Below, one piece after another: positions 16,584-25,347 of a stretch of 64,000 bases of DNA. The number at the start of each line of letters is the position of its first letter. Within the stretch, counting starts at the first letter, position 1. This DNA comes from Streptomyces sp. WAC 01529 (GTDB lineage: Bacteria > Actinomycetota > Actinomycetes > Streptomycetales > Streptomycetaceae), in the NCBI RefSeq assembly GCF_003945545.1, contig NZ_CP029617.1, forward strand, positions 1,217,001 to 1,281,000, read 5' to 3'. Under the pieces are notes generated by a model. That model was not told the DNA's origin. It made no database searches and saw nothing but the letters and a program-made list of their open reading frames with translations. Made by a program: the position numbers and the translations under genes.

Positions 16584-16704
16584 CTGCGTCACCTCCCAGG
16601 AGCCGGAGCCTGCGGTGTGCGCACACCGGGCCCCCGAACGATCCACATCTGTGCCAGCTGTGTTGTTCCGCCCGTCCGCGTACCAGCCGCCCCTGGAGGA
16701 CCCC

Positions 16705-19035
16705 TTGCCATCCCTCGATCGCGCGAGACCCGCGCTGTTCGCGACCGGCGCCGCCGTCGCCGGACTGCTGCTCAGCATGGTCTCCACCGGCGCCTCGCAC
16801 GCCGCCGACAACGCCTCCTGCCGCCCCGACGGCCTCTACCGGACGCCCGGGGTCGACGTTCCCTACTGTTCGGTCTACGACAGCGAGGGCCGCGAGAAGA
16901 TGGGCGCCGACCACCAGCGGCGCGTCATCGGCTACTTCACCGGCTGGCGCACGGGCAAGAACGGCGAGCCCGCCTACCTCGCCTCCGACATCCCGTGGGA
17001 GAAGGTCACCCACGTCAACTACGCCTTCGGGCACATCGACAAGGGCAACAAGCTCTCCGTCGGCTCGGACGGCGAGAAGAACGCCGCCACCGGGATGACC
17101 TGGCCGGGCGTCGCGGGCGCCGAGATGGACCCCGCGCTCCCCTACAAGGGCCACTTCAACCTGCTCAACAAGTTCAAGAAGAAGCATCCGAACGTCAAGA
17201 CGCTGATCTCCGTGGGCGGCTGGGCCGAGACCGGCGGCTACTTCGACGACGAGGGCAAGCGCGTCGGCTCCGGCGGCTTCTACTCGATGGCGACCAACGC
17301 CGACGGCTCGGTGAACCACGCGGGCATCGACACCTTCGCCGACTCCGCGGTCAGCTTCATCAAGAAGTACGGCTTCAACGGCGTCGACATCGACTACGAG
17401 TACCCGACCTCGATGAAGGACGCGGGGCACCCCGCCGACTTCCCGATCTCCAACGCCCGGCGCGGCGGCCTGGTCAAGGGCTACGCGGCGCTGATGAAGT
17501 CCCTGCGCGAGAAGCTCGACAGGGCGGGCGCGGCCGACGGCAAGCACTACATGCTCACCGTGGCGGCCCCCTCCTCCGGCTATCTGCTGCGCGGCATGGA
17601 GACCTTCCAGGTCCAGAAGTACCTGGACTACGTCAACATCATGTCGTACGACCTGCACGGCGCCTGGAACGAGTACGTCGGCCCGAACGCCTCGCTCTTC
17701 GACGACGGCAAGGACGCCGAACTGGCCGCGGCCGGCGTCTACGGCAGCCAGCAGTACGGCGGCGTCGGCTATCTGAACACCGACTGGGCGTACCACTACT
17801 TCCGCGGCTCGATGCCCGCCGGGCGCATCAACATCGGGCTTCCGTACTACACGCGCGGCCACAAGAACGTGCAGGGCGGCACCGACGGGCTGTGGGGCAA
17901 GGCGGCGGCGAGCAGCTGTCCGGCCGGTTCCGGGCTGACCAAGTGCGGTGACGGCGCGGTCGGCATCGACAACCTGTGGCACGACAAGGACGACAACGGC
18001 AAGGAGTCCCCGGCGGGCTCCAACCCGATGTGGCACGCCAAGAACCTGGAGAAGGGCATCGTCGGCGACTACGTCACCAAGTACGGCTTCTCGGCGGACA
18101 CCAAGCTGACCGGCACCTACGCCCGCAAGTACAGCTCCTCGCTGGTCGCGCCGTGGCTGTGGAACGCGGAGAAGAAGGTCTTCCTGTCCACGGAGGACGA
18201 GGAGTCGGTGGCGAAGAAGGCCGACTACGTCGTCGACCGGGGCATCGGCGGCACCATGGTCTGGGAGATGGCCGGGGACTACGACTGGAACGCCGCCAAG
18301 GGCCAGTACGAGATCGGCGACACGCTCACCTCTCTGATGTACGACAAGTTCAAGACCGCCAAGCCGTACGGCGCGAAGGTCGCGAACAGGGAGATGCCGG
18401 CCAAGGCCCTCGACATCGGCGTGGAGTTCGGCGACTTCAAGCTCGGCGACTCCAACTACCCGATCACGCCCAAGCTGAAGATCACCAACAACACGAAGAC
18501 GGCGCTGCCGGGCGGCACGGAGTTCCAGTTCGACTACTCCACCTCGGCGCCGGGCAACGCGTCCGACCAGTCCGGCTTCGGTACGAAGGTCATCAGCAGC
18601 GACCACACGGGCAGCAACGTGGGCGGCCTGAAGGGCGACTTCCACCGGGTCTCGCTGAAGCTGCCCGCCTGGCAGTCGCTGGCGCCCGGGGCCTCCGTGG
18701 ACCTCTCCTTCAACTACTACCTGCCGGTGTCGACCCCGTCGAACTGGACGGTGAACGTCAGCGGCACGACGTACGCGCTCGCCGGTGACCTGGCGCGCGG
18801 CACCACGGTCGTCGAGCCGGGCACGGGCACGGGTCCGACCGACCCGCCCGGGCCGACGGACCCGCCGGAGCCGGGCAAGTGCACGGCGCCCGCGTGGAGT
18901 TCGTCGTCCGAGTACGGATCCGGGACGACCGTCTCCCACAAGTCGCACACCTGGAAGGCCAAGTGGTGGACGAAGGGCGAGGAGCCCGGCGCCGGTGGCC
19001 AGTGGGGCGTGTGGCAGGACCTCGGCGCCTGCTGA
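16705..19035 (+). CDS. secreted family 18 chitinase
   Basis: 776 residues from a TTG at 16705, chosen because GGAGG sits 5 bases upstream. Residues 1-33 are a signal peptide ending Ala-Ser-His-Ala. The GH18 barrel spans about 65-560; its signature is Phe-Asn-Gly-Val-Asp-Ile-Asp-Tyr-Glu, with Glu232 as the catalytic acid and Asn for the first Asp of the usual motif. A beta-rich domain follows (about 568-700), then a Pro/Thr/Gly linker, and a CBM5/12 chitin-binding module (726-776, with Trp-Trp and paired Cys). It cleaves chitin outside the cell. It is likely repressed by DasR. Orthologous, from memory, to the chitinase beside ribE in S. coelicolor. Confidence 0.92.
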   Translation: MPSLDRARPALFATGAAVAGLLLSMVSTGASHAADNASCRPDGLYRTPGVDVPYCSVYDSEGREKMGADHQRRVIGYFTGWRTGKNGEPAYLASDIPWEKVTHVNYAFGHIDKGNKLSVGSDGEKNAATGMTWPGVAGAEMDPALPYKGHFNLLNKFKKKHPNVKTLISVGGWAETGGYFDDEGKRVGSGGFYSMATNADGSVNHAGIDTFADSAVSFIKKYGFNGVDIDYEYPTSMKDAGHPADFPISNARRGGLVKGYAALMKSLREKLDRAGAADGKHYMLTVAAPSSGYLLRGMETFQVQKYLDYVNIMSYDLHGAWNEYVGPNASLFDDGKDAELAAAGVYGSQQYGGVGYLNTDWAYHYFRGSMPAGRINIGLPYYTRGHKNVQGGTDGLWGKAAASSCPAGSGLTKCGDGAVGIDNLWHDKDDNGKESPAGSNPMWHAKNLEKGIVGDYVTKYGFSADTKLTGTYARKYSSSLVAPWLWNAEKKVFLSTEDEESVAKKADYVVDRGIGGTMVWEMAGDYDWNAAKGQYEIGDTLTSLMYDKFKTAKPYGAKVANREMPAKALDIGVEFGDFKLGDSNYPITPKLKITNNTKTALPGGTEFQFDYSTSAPGNASDQSGFGTKVISSDHTGSNVGGLKGDFHRVSLKLPAWQSLAPGASVDLSFNYYLPVSTPSNWTVNVSGTTYALAGDLARGTTVVEPGTGTGPTDPPGPTDPPEPGKCTAPAWSSSSEYGSGTTVSHKSHTWKAKWWTKGEEPGAGGQWGVWQDLGAC

Positions 19036-19078
19036 TCCTCCCCTGCGGGCCCGGACCGGAATGGGATGTCACAATTCC

Positions 19079-19118
19079 GGGGGCCGCCCCCTCCTGAGCC
19101 GGGTGGGGAGCGGCCCCC
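19079..19118 (+). terminator. chitinase terminator
   Basis: GGGGGCCGC pairs with GCGGCCCCC, extended by CCC/GGG, 43 bases past the chitinase stop. Confidence 0.75.
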
Positions 19119-19146
19119 GCTTCCCCGCCCGCGAAGGAGCCCTGTG

Positions 19147-19878
19147 ATGACCACGATCCTGGTGACCGGCGGCACCGGAACTCTCGGCCGCGTCGTGACC
19201 GAGCGGCTGCGCTCGGCCGGACACGAGGTGCGGGCGCTCAGCCGCCACTCGCAGCCGTACGCGGTCGATCTGCGCGAGGGCACCGGCCTGGACGCGGCCG
19301 TCGAGGGCGTGGAGGTGGTCGTGCACTGCGCGAGCACTCCGCGCGGCGGCGACGAACAGGCGGCACGGCACCTGATCGAGGCGGCCCGGAAGGCCGGAGT
19401 CGCGCACCTGGTCTACATCTCCATCGTCGGCGTCGACCGGGTGCCGCTCGGCTACTACAAGGCGAAGCTCGCCGTGGAGCAGCTGATCGAGGAATCCGGA
19501 CTCGGCTGGACCGTGCTGCGGACCACGCAATTCCACGACCTGGTCCTGAAGTTGCTCGACACGGCGGCCCGGCTTCCCGTGCTGGTGTCGCCCTCGGGCG
19601 TCAGCGACCAGCCCATCGATGTCGGCGAGGTCGCGGAGCGCCTCGCGGAGCTGGCGACCGCTCCCCCGGCCGGACGGGTCGCCGACATGGGCGGCCCCGA
19701 GGTCCGCACCTTCACCGACCTGGCCCGCGCCTACCTGCGGGCGACCGGCAGGCGGCGCCCGGTGCTTCCGGTGCGCCTCGCGGGCAAGACGTACCGCGCG
19801 CTGCGCGCGGGCGGCCACCTCACGCCCGAACAGGCCGTGGGGAAGGGCACGTTCGAGGAGTTCCTGGCGCGGCGGTGA
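19147..19878 (+). CDS. NmrA/SDR-like NAD(P)-binding protein
   Basis: 243 residues; GAAGGAG lies about 8 bases before the ATG, and a GTG one codon upstream is an equal candidate. The Rossmann motif Val-Thr-Gly-Gly-Thr-Gly-Thr-Leu-Gly is at residues 6-14. A Tyr-Tyr-Lys-Ala-Lys near 99 is where an atypical SDR has Tyr-x-x-x-Lys. This is the NAD(P)H-binding, NmrA-like group (complex I 30-kDa subunit-like), often oxidoreductases or redox sensors. Its own substrate cannot be told from sequence. It stands alone between the chitinase terminator and the convergent ROK regulator. Confidence 0.8.
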   Translation: MTTILVTGGTGTLGRVVTERLRSAGHEVRALSRHSQPYAVDLREGTGLDAAVEGVEVVVHCASTPRGGDEQAARHLIEAARKAGVAHLVYISIVGVDRVPLGYYKAKLAVEQLIEESGLGWTVLRTTQFHDLVLKLLDTAARLPVLVSPSGVSDQPIDVGEVAERLAELATAPPAGRVADMGGPEVRTFTDLARAYLRATGRRRPVLPVRLAGKTYRALRAGGHLTPEQAVGKGTFEEFLARR

Positions 19879-19925
19879 CCGAGGTGTTCCTGGCCCGGCG
19901 GTAAGCAAGGCCTGAACGCCCGAAC

Positions 19926-21080
19926 TCAGGGGCGCGGCCCGAAGAGTTCGTCCTGGGCCGCGTCCCTGGCGGCGAGCAGCGCGCCGCGCGAGACCGCCGA
20001 GCCGCCGAGCGCGCTCGCGCGCACCTCCGTACGCAGGGGCGACATGGCGGCGATGCGCTCCGTGACGCGGTCGGCGAGCGCGGCACCGCCCGCGCGGCCC
20101 ACCTCGCCGCCGAGAACGACACAGCCGGGGTCCAGGATCGCGGCCATCGCGGCGGCACCGACGGCGACGCGGTCCGCGACGGCGTCCAGGAAGGCGCCCT
20201 CCCCCGCCTCCACCGCGTGCCGCACGACATCGGCGGCGGACATGTCCGGCTTCAGCAGCCCGTGCTCCGCGCCGAGTCCGCGCAGGGCCGCGGCGCAGGC
20301 CAGCGAGTGGAAGCCGCCCTCGCAGCCGGTGGCGGAGGGCAGCCCGCCGGTGCCCGGCACCGGCAGGAAGCCGATCTCGCCCGTGCCCCCGGAGGCCCCC
20401 CTGCGCAGCGCCCCGTCGAGCACGACGGCCGCGCCCACCCCCTCACCGAGCCAGAGCAGCACGAACGTGTCCCGGTCGTGGGCGGCGCCGTCCCGCTGTT
20501 CGGCGCGGGCCGCGAGGTTGGTCTCGTTCTCCACCAGGACCCGCGCGCCGAGCCGCTCCTGGAGGGCGCCGGGGAGACGGCGGTGCCAGGCCGGCAGCGA
20601 GGTCGTGTCGTGCAGGTCGCCGGTGGCGGGGTCGATGAGGCCGGGCGCGCCGACGCCGATGGTGTGCAGCCGCTGGGCGCCGCCGTCCCGCGCGGCGCGC
20701 TCGACGAGCGTGACGGCGCGCTCCACCGCGGGCCCGGTGTCGCCGCCGACGGGCGCCGAGGCCTCGGCGAGGACCGCGCCGAGCAGATCGGTCACCACCA
20801 CGGAGACGCTGTCGGTGCGTACGTCGAGCGCGGCGAGGTGCGCGCGGGCGGCGACGATGCCGTAGAGCCGGGCGTTCGGGCCGCGCCGCTGGGCACCCGC
20901 CTCGCCGACGACGGTGATGAGCCCGCAGTCCTGGAGGCGCTCGACGAGGTCGGCGACCGAGGGCCGTGAGAGTCCGGTGAGCTGCTTCAACTGGTTGGCG
21001 GTCAGGGGACCTTCGCTCTGCAGGAGGCCCAGCGCGAGCCGGTCGTTGAGGGCCCGAGCGGTACTCGGTGAGGCAGGCAT
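19926..21080 (-). CDS. ROK family transcriptional regulator
   Basis: 384 residues from the ATG at 21080. A winged HTH occupies residues about 15-75 (Leu-Thr-Ala-Asn-Gln-Leu-Lys-Gln-Leu-Thr-Gly-Leu-Ser-Arg-Pro-Ser-Val). The ROK sugar-kinase-like domain follows. The glycines of the ATP site are present, but the zinc-binding Cys cluster Cys-x-Cys-x4-Cys typical of NagC/XylR is not seen: only Gly-Cys-Glu-Gly-Gly-Phe-His remains. It is divergent from an MFS transporter, with a 7-bp inverted repeat between them, so it probably controls that transporter and itself in response to a sugar. Confidence 0.88.
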   Translation of the reverse strand: MPASPSTARALNDRLALGLLQSEGPLTANQLKQLTGLSRPSVADLVERLQDCGLITVVGEAGAQRRGPNARLYGIVAARAHLAALDVRTDSVSVVVTDLLGAVLAEASAPVGGDTGPAVERAVTLVERAARDGGAQRLHTIGVGAPGLIDPATGDLHDTTSLPAWHRRLPGALQERLGARVLVENETNLAARAEQRDGAAHDRDTFVLLWLGEGVGAAVVLDGALRRGASGGTGEIGFLPVPGTGGLPSATGCEGGFHSLACAAALRGLGAEHGLLKPDMSAADVVRHAVEAGEGAFLDAVADRVAVGAAAMAAILDPGCVVLGGEVGRAGGAALADRVTERIAAMSPLRTEVRASALGGSAVSRGALLAARDAAQDELFGPRP

Positions 21081-21110
21081 GCCGCGATCCTTCCACAGAG
21101 TGCTTCTATT

Positions 21111-21131
21111 TATCAGGCAGGGTTCCTGATA
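21111..21131. promoter_or_regulatory. inverted-repeat operator between ROK and MFS genes
   Basis: TATCAGG, 7-base spacer, CCTGATA: perfect 7-bp arms in an AT-richer patch 30 bases before the ROK start and 45 before the MFS start. The symmetry and position fit an autoregulatory ROK operator. Confidence 0.65.
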
Positions 21132-21176
21132 GTTTACGTCGCCGTATCGGGGCACGCGCCGGGAGGGCGGAACGGG

Positions 21177-22385
21177 ATGAGTGAAGTGGTCTACGACAAG
21201 GGCCGGTTGCGGCGCGCGCGGGTCGCCGTCGCGGCGGTGTTCTGTGTGCACGGCGCGGTCACCGGTTCCTTCGCGACCCGGGTGCCCTGGATCCAGGAAC
21301 ACGCCTCGGTCGGCGCGGGCATGCTCGGTCTCGCCCTCGCCTTCCCGGCGATCGGCGCCTCCGTCGCGATGCCGCTGGCGAGCCGGATCAGCCACCGCCT
21401 CGGCGCGCGCAACGCGCTGCGCGGGCTGCTCGCGCTGTGGACGCTCTCCCTCGTCCTGCCGTCGCTCGCCCCGAACCTGCTCACGCTCTGCCTGGCGCTC
21501 TTCGTGTACGGCGCGACCTCGGGCATGTCGGACGTGGCGATGAACGCGCTCGGCGTCGAGACCGAGAACCGGATGCGGAAGTCGATCATGTCCGGGCTGC
21601 ACGGCATGTGGAGCGTCGGCGCCCTGATCGGTTCGGCCGCGGGCACGGTCGCCGCCCACCTCGGCTCCGACGCCCGGCTGCACCACGCGCTCGCCGCCGT
21701 CGCGCTGACCGCGCTCGGCCTCGCCGCCTGCCAAGGCGTACTCGACCTCCAGGCGGCGCCCGGCGACGAGGTTCCGCCGCGCTTCTCGCTGCCGCCCAAG
21801 TCGGCGCTGCTCATCGGCGCGGTCGGCTTCTGCGCGGTCTTCGCGGAGGGCGCGAGCCTGGACTGGTCGGCGGTCTATCTGCGGGACGTCCTCGACACGT
21901 CGGCCGGTGTCGCCGCCGCGTCCACCACCGGCTTCACCCTCACCATGGCGATCGCGCGGCTGGCGGGCGACGCGGTGGTCAACCGGTTCGGGGCGGTGCG
22001 CACGGTGCGCGTCGGCGGGGTGCTCGCGGCGCTCGGCGGCCTGCTCGTGGTCCTCGCCTCCCACCCGGTCATGGCCATGGGCGGCTTCGCGCTGCTCGGC
22101 CTCGGCATCGCGGTCGTGGTGCCGCTCGCCTTCGCCGCGGCGGGGCGCAGCGGCCCGAACCCCAGCCAGGCCATCGCGGGCGTCGCCACCATCACGTACA
22201 CCTCGGGCCTGATCGCCCCGTCCGCGATCGGCACGCTGGCGGACGCGACGAGCCTGGTGACCTCCTTCGGCCTGGTGACGCTGCTCGCCTGCGGCCTCGC
22301 GGTCTTCGCGGGCGTGCTGCGCACGGACGGCCGCGAGGCGGCGCAGGCCGGGAGCCCCCAGCCGACCGGGAAGAAGTCGCGCTGA
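21177..22385 (+). CDS. MFS transporter
   Basis: 402 residues; GGGAGGG lies just before the ATG. About twelve hydrophobic helices in two halves, with the MFS loop motif Ser-Arg-Ile-Ser-His-Arg-Leu-Gly-Ala-Arg between helices 2 and 3 and Asn-Arg-Phe-Gly-Ala-Val-Arg in the second half. It resembles the YbjJ-like MFS group. Substrate unknown; a sugar or sugar-derived compound is suggested by the divergent ROK regulator. The short tail is Lys-Lys-Ser-Arg. Confidence 0.85.
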   Translation: MSEVVYDKGRLRRARVAVAAVFCVHGAVTGSFATRVPWIQEHASVGAGMLGLALAFPAIGASVAMPLASRISHRLGARNALRGLLALWTLSLVLPSLAPNLLTLCLALFVYGATSGMSDVAMNALGVETENRMRKSIMSGLHGMWSVGALIGSAAGTVAAHLGSDARLHHALAAVALTALGLAACQGVLDLQAAPGDEVPPRFSLPPKSALLIGAVGFCAVFAEGASLDWSAVYLRDVLDTSAGVAAASTTGFTLTMAIARLAGDAVVNRFGAVRTVRVGGVLAALGGLLVVLASHPVMAMGGFALLGLGIAVVVPLAFAAAGRSGPNPSQAIAGVATITYTSGLIAPSAIGTLADATSLVTSFGLVTLLACGLAVFAGVLRTDGREAAQAGSPQPTGKKSR

Positions 22386-22470
22386 CGCCGCACTAACATG
22401 GCGTCGATCATTTCGGGCCACGCACCACGACACCGCGGCCCGGTTCAGCGCACAGAAAGCGATACTCACC

Positions 22471-23877
22471 ATGGATCTCGGCGTGCGCTGGAAACTGCAC
22501 GGCGACGGCCGCACCCCCGCCCCCGGCGCGGTCGTCCGGCCCGATGAGCGCCTCTCGTGGCCGCGGACCTTCGGGCTCGGCGCGCAGCACGTGGTGGCCA
22601 TGTTCGGGGCGTCCTTCGTGGCGCCCGTGCTGATGGGTCTCGACCCGAATCTCGCCATCATGATGTCGGGCGTGGCGACCGTCATCTTCCTGCTCGCCAC
22701 GCGCGGCCGGGTGCCCAGCTATCTCGGCTGCTCGCTCTCGTTCGTGGGGGTCGCCGCCGTCATCCGGGCGCAGGGCGGCTCCAGCGCGACGGTGACCGGC
22801 GCGGTCTTCGTGGTCGGCGCCGCGCTGTTCCTGGTGGGGCTCGCGGTGCAGAAGTTCGGGGCACGGATCATCCACGCCGCGATGCCGCCGATCGTGACCG
22901 GCGCGGTCGTCATGCTGATCGGCTTCAACCTGGCGCCGGTGACCGCGTCGACGTACTGGCCGCAGGACCAGTGGACGGCCCTGCTGGTGATGCTCTTCAC
23001 CGGCCTCGCCGTGGTGTGTCTGCGCGGCTTCTGGTCGCGCATCGCGATCTTCCTCGGGCTGATCTTCGGGTACGCCATCTCCTGGCTCCTCGACCAGGTC
23101 TTCGGCAAGATCCACTCCGCGGACGGCTCCGGCAAGGTCGTCGACCACTGGCGGCTCGACTTCTCCGCCGTCGGCAACGCCGACTGGATCGGTCTGCCCT
23201 CCTTCCACGCCCCGAGCTTCGAGTGGTCGGCGATCCTTGTGGCGCTGCCCGTCGTCATCGCCCTGGTCGCGGAGAACGCGGGCCACGTCAAGGCGGTCGG
23301 CGAGATGACCGGCGACAACCTCGACGACAAGCTCGGCACGGCGATCTCCGCCGACGGCGCCGCGTCCATGCTCTCCACCGCGGTCGGCGGCCCGCCCAAC
23401 ACGACGTACTCCGAGAACATCGGCGTGATGGCGGCCACCCGCGTCTACTCCACGGCCGCGTACTGGGCGGCGGCCGCCTTCGCGCTGCTCTTCGGCCTGT
23501 GCCCCAAGTTCGGCGCGGTCGTCGCGGCGATCCCGGGCGGCGTGCTCGGCGGCATCACCGTCATCCTGTACGGCATGATCGGCCTGCTCGGCGCGCAGAT
23601 CTGGATCAACGCCAAGGTCGACCTGCGCAATCCGCTGAACCTGGTCCCGGCCGCCGCGGGCATCATCATCGGCGTCGGCGGCGTCTCGCTGAAGATCACC
23701 GACAACTTCGAGCTGAGCGGCATCGCGCTCGGCACGATCGTCGTCATCACGGGCTACCACGTGCTGCGCGCGTTCGCCCCGCCGCACCTCAAGTCCCAGG
23801 AACCGCTGCTGGATTCGGGCACGTCGACGTACGACGAGAAGGGCGAGAAGGGCAGCGACAGCGACAGCGCCCGGTAA
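22471..23877 (+). CDS. NCS2 uracil/xanthine permease
   Basis: 468 residues. About 12-14 helices. Family marks: Gly-Leu-Gly-Ala-Gln-His-Val-Val-Ala-Met-Phe near residue 35, Ala-Glu-Asn-Ala-Gly-His near 270 and Gly-Gly-Pro-Pro-Asn-Thr-Thr-Tyr-Ser-Glu-Asn near 310, the last two forming the substrate site of UraA-type carriers. It imports a nucleobase, probably uracil, with protons. The acidic Ser/Asp/Lys tail is cytoplasmic. It lies 85 bases after the MFS gene and may have its own promoter. Uracil import would complement the pyr operon elsewhere in the window. Confidence 0.9.
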   Translation: MDLGVRWKLHGDGRTPAPGAVVRPDERLSWPRTFGLGAQHVVAMFGASFVAPVLMGLDPNLAIMMSGVATVIFLLATRGRVPSYLGCSLSFVGVAAVIRAQGGSSATVTGAVFVVGAALFLVGLAVQKFGARIIHAAMPPIVTGAVVMLIGFNLAPVTASTYWPQDQWTALLVMLFTGLAVVCLRGFWSRIAIFLGLIFGYAISWLLDQVFGKIHSADGSGKVVDHWRLDFSAVGNADWIGLPSFHAPSFEWSAILVALPVVIALVAENAGHVKAVGEMTGDNLDDKLGTAISADGAASMLSTAVGGPPNTTYSENIGVMAATRVYSTAAYWAAAAFALLFGLCPKFGAVVAAIPGGVLGGITVILYGMIGLLGAQIWINAKVDLRNPLNLVPAAAGIIIGVGGVSLKITDNFELSGIALGTIVVITGYHVLRAFAPPHLKSQEPLLDSGTSTYDEKGEKGSDSDSAR

Positions 23878-23882
23878 TCCGG

Positions 23883-23912
23883 TGGACGTGGTGCGCACCG
23901 GCTGGCTAGCGT
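23883..23912 (+). promoter_or_regulatory. leaderless promoter of the exporter leader
   Basis: TGGACG, 18-base spacer, TAGCGT. The -10 ends 7 bases before the leader ATG, putting transcription start at that ATG. The palindrome GTGCGCAC occurs at 23892-23899 and 23911-23918, flanking the -10, so the promoter may also be an operator. Confidence 0.6.
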
Positions 23913-23919
23913 GCGCACC

Positions 23920-23988
23920 ATGTCAAGCCCCGAGTCCGACAGACTCCGGCCACCGGTCGTCCGGTGGCTTCCCGCGCCCTCGCACTGA
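23920..23988 (+). CDS. leader peptide upstream of the drug exporter
   Basis: 22 codons starting at the predicted transcription start, with no ribosome-binding site: a leaderless mini-gene. The product ends Trp-Leu-Pro-Ala-Pro-Ser-His. Codons 10-17 span a perfect hairpin. Bases 23943-23948 (ACTCCG) are complementary to CGGAGT at 24095-24100, the ribosome-binding region of the exporter. Translational attenuation by a leader peptide is described for cmrA/cmlR-type chloramphenicol exporters in actinobacteria; here it is inferred from layout. Confidence 0.5.
   Translation: MSSPESDRLRPPVVRWLPAPSH
23949..23968 (+). promoter_or_regulatory. hairpin inside the leader ORF
   Basis: GCCACCGG, loop tcgt, CCGGTGGC: 8-bp perfect stem with a tetraloop. 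A ribosome moving or stalled in the leader would melt it and free or block the flanking ACTCCG. Confidence 0.6.
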
Positions 23989-24106
23989 CGCTTCCGCCGC
24001 TTTCGCGCGGCCGTCACGCGCGCCGTCGGCGCTCTCGCAGAGCCCCCGGATCACCGCTCCCGTGTCCTGATCGTTTCGATCCACACCGTGGTTGCGGAGT
24101 TTCGCT

Positions 24107-25312
24107 GTGCCCTTTGCCCTCTACCTCCTCGGACTCGCCGTCTTCGCGCAAGGCACCTCCGAGTTCATGCTCTCCGGCCTGGTGCCGGACATCGCCCGGG
24201 ACCTGGACGTCTCCATCCCGTCCGCGGGCCATCTGACCTCGGCGTTCGCCGTGGGAATGGTCGTCGGCGCGCCGCTGATGGCCCTCGTGAGCCGGCGCTT
24301 CTCGCGCCGGAGCGCGCTGCTGGTCTTCCTGGTCGCCTTCCTGCTGGTCCACCTCGTCGGCGCGCTCACCACGAGCTTCGCCGTGCTGCTCGCCACGCGC
24401 GTCGTGGGCGCCCTCGCCAACGCCGGGTTCCTCGCGGTCGCCCTGGTGACCGCCGCGAGCATGGTCGAGCCGAACGCCAAGGGGCGCGCCACGTCGACGC
24501 TGCTCGGCGGCGTGACCCTCGCCTGTGTCGCGGGGGTGCCCGCGGGCGCGCTGCTCGGCGAGGTGTGGGGCTGGCGCTCGGCGTTCTGGGCCGTGGCCCT
24601 GCTCTCCGCGCCCGCCGTCCTCGCCCTCGCGCGGGCCGTACCGGCCGGGGCGCCGGACGCCGCTGGAACGGACCTCGCCGGACCGGGCGCGCTCGGTGAA
24701 CTGCGTGCGCTGCGCGGTCCCCGGCTCCTGCTGACCCTGCTGCTCGGGGCGCTGGTGAACGGCGCGACCTTCTGTACGTTCACCTACCTCGCGCCCCTGG
24801 TCACCGAGGTCACCGGGCTCGGCCCGGGCCGGGTGCCGGTGGTGCTCGCGCTCTTCGGCATCGGCTCGTTCGTCGGCGTCAGCGTGGGCGGGCGCCTCTC
24901 GGACGGGCGGCCCGTGCCGCTCCTGGTCTGCGGCACGCTCGCGTTGCTGGCCGGCTGGGTCCTCCTCGCGGTGACCGCCGCGCACCCGGTGGCCGCGGTC
25001 GTCCTGGTCCTGGTCCAGGGCGCGCTGTCCTTCGGCGTCGGCTCCACGCTGATCTCGCAGGCCCTCTACGCGGCGACCGACGCGCCCCGCCTGGCGGGCG
25101 GCTTCGCCACGGCCGCCTTCAACGTGGGCGGCGCGTTCGGCCCCTGGGCCGGTGGCCTCGCGATCTCCGCGGGGCTCGGCTACCGCTCGCCGCTGTGGGT
25201 CAGCGCGCTGCTCGTGGCGCTGGCCCTGGCCGTCGGCGGCACGGCGCTCGTCCCGCGGCGCGGGCGGCGCGCGGCCGGGTCCCTCGTTTCGGGGAAGCTG
25301 CCGGTGCGCTGA
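24107..25312 (+). CDS. Cmx/CmrA-type chloramphenicol efflux MFS transporter
   Basis: 401 residues from the GTG at 24107, 7 bases after CGGAG. The N-terminus Pro-Phe-Ala-Leu-Tyr-Leu-Leu-Gly-Leu-Ala-Val-Phe-Ala-Gln-Gly-Thr-Ser-Glu-Phe is the hallmark of Cmx/CmrA/CmlR exporters. Twelve helices; DHA1-type loop Ser-Arg-Arg-Phe-Ser-Arg-Arg after helix 2. It would pump chloramphenicol or a related amphipathic compound out with proton exchange. Many members with this N-terminus are untested, so drug specificity is an inference. The preceding leader ORF and hairpin support antibiotic-inducible expression. Confidence 0.8.
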   Translation: MPFALYLLGLAVFAQGTSEFMLSGLVPDIARDLDVSIPSAGHLTSAFAVGMVVGAPLMALVSRRFSRRSALLVFLVAFLLVHLVGALTTSFAVLLATRVVGALANAGFLAVALVTAASMVEPNAKGRATSTLLGGVTLACVAGVPAGALLGEVWGWRSAFWAVALLSAPAVLALARAVPAGAPDAAGTDLAGPGALGELRALRGPRLLLTLLLGALVNGATFCTFTYLAPLVTEVTGLGPGRVPVVLALFGIGSFVGVSVGGRLSDGRPVPLLVCGTLALLAGWVLLAVTAAHPVAAVVLVLVQGALSFGVGSTLISQALYAATDAPRLAGGFATAAFNVGGAFGPWAGGLAISAGLGYRSPLWVSALLVALALAVGGTALVPRRGRRAAGSLVSGKLPVR

Positions 25313-25347
25313 CACCCCCGCCGGGCCGGTGCTGGGATCCTGCCCCC

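Larger units (their letters stand above)
16438..16704. other. divergent promoter region, rib operon / chitinase
   Basis: 267 bases between the riboswitch 5' end and the chitinase start. The chitinase side has a clear promoter and two DasR-type sites (listed separately). The rib side must hold the operon promoter just before 16437, but I find no convincing -35/-10 pair. Confidence 0.6.

Noticed and set aside
22408-23898. Long minus-strand frame opposite the NCS2 permease
   Set aside because: Shadow of the permease; composition is His/Asp/Arg-rich, typical of antisense high-GC frames.
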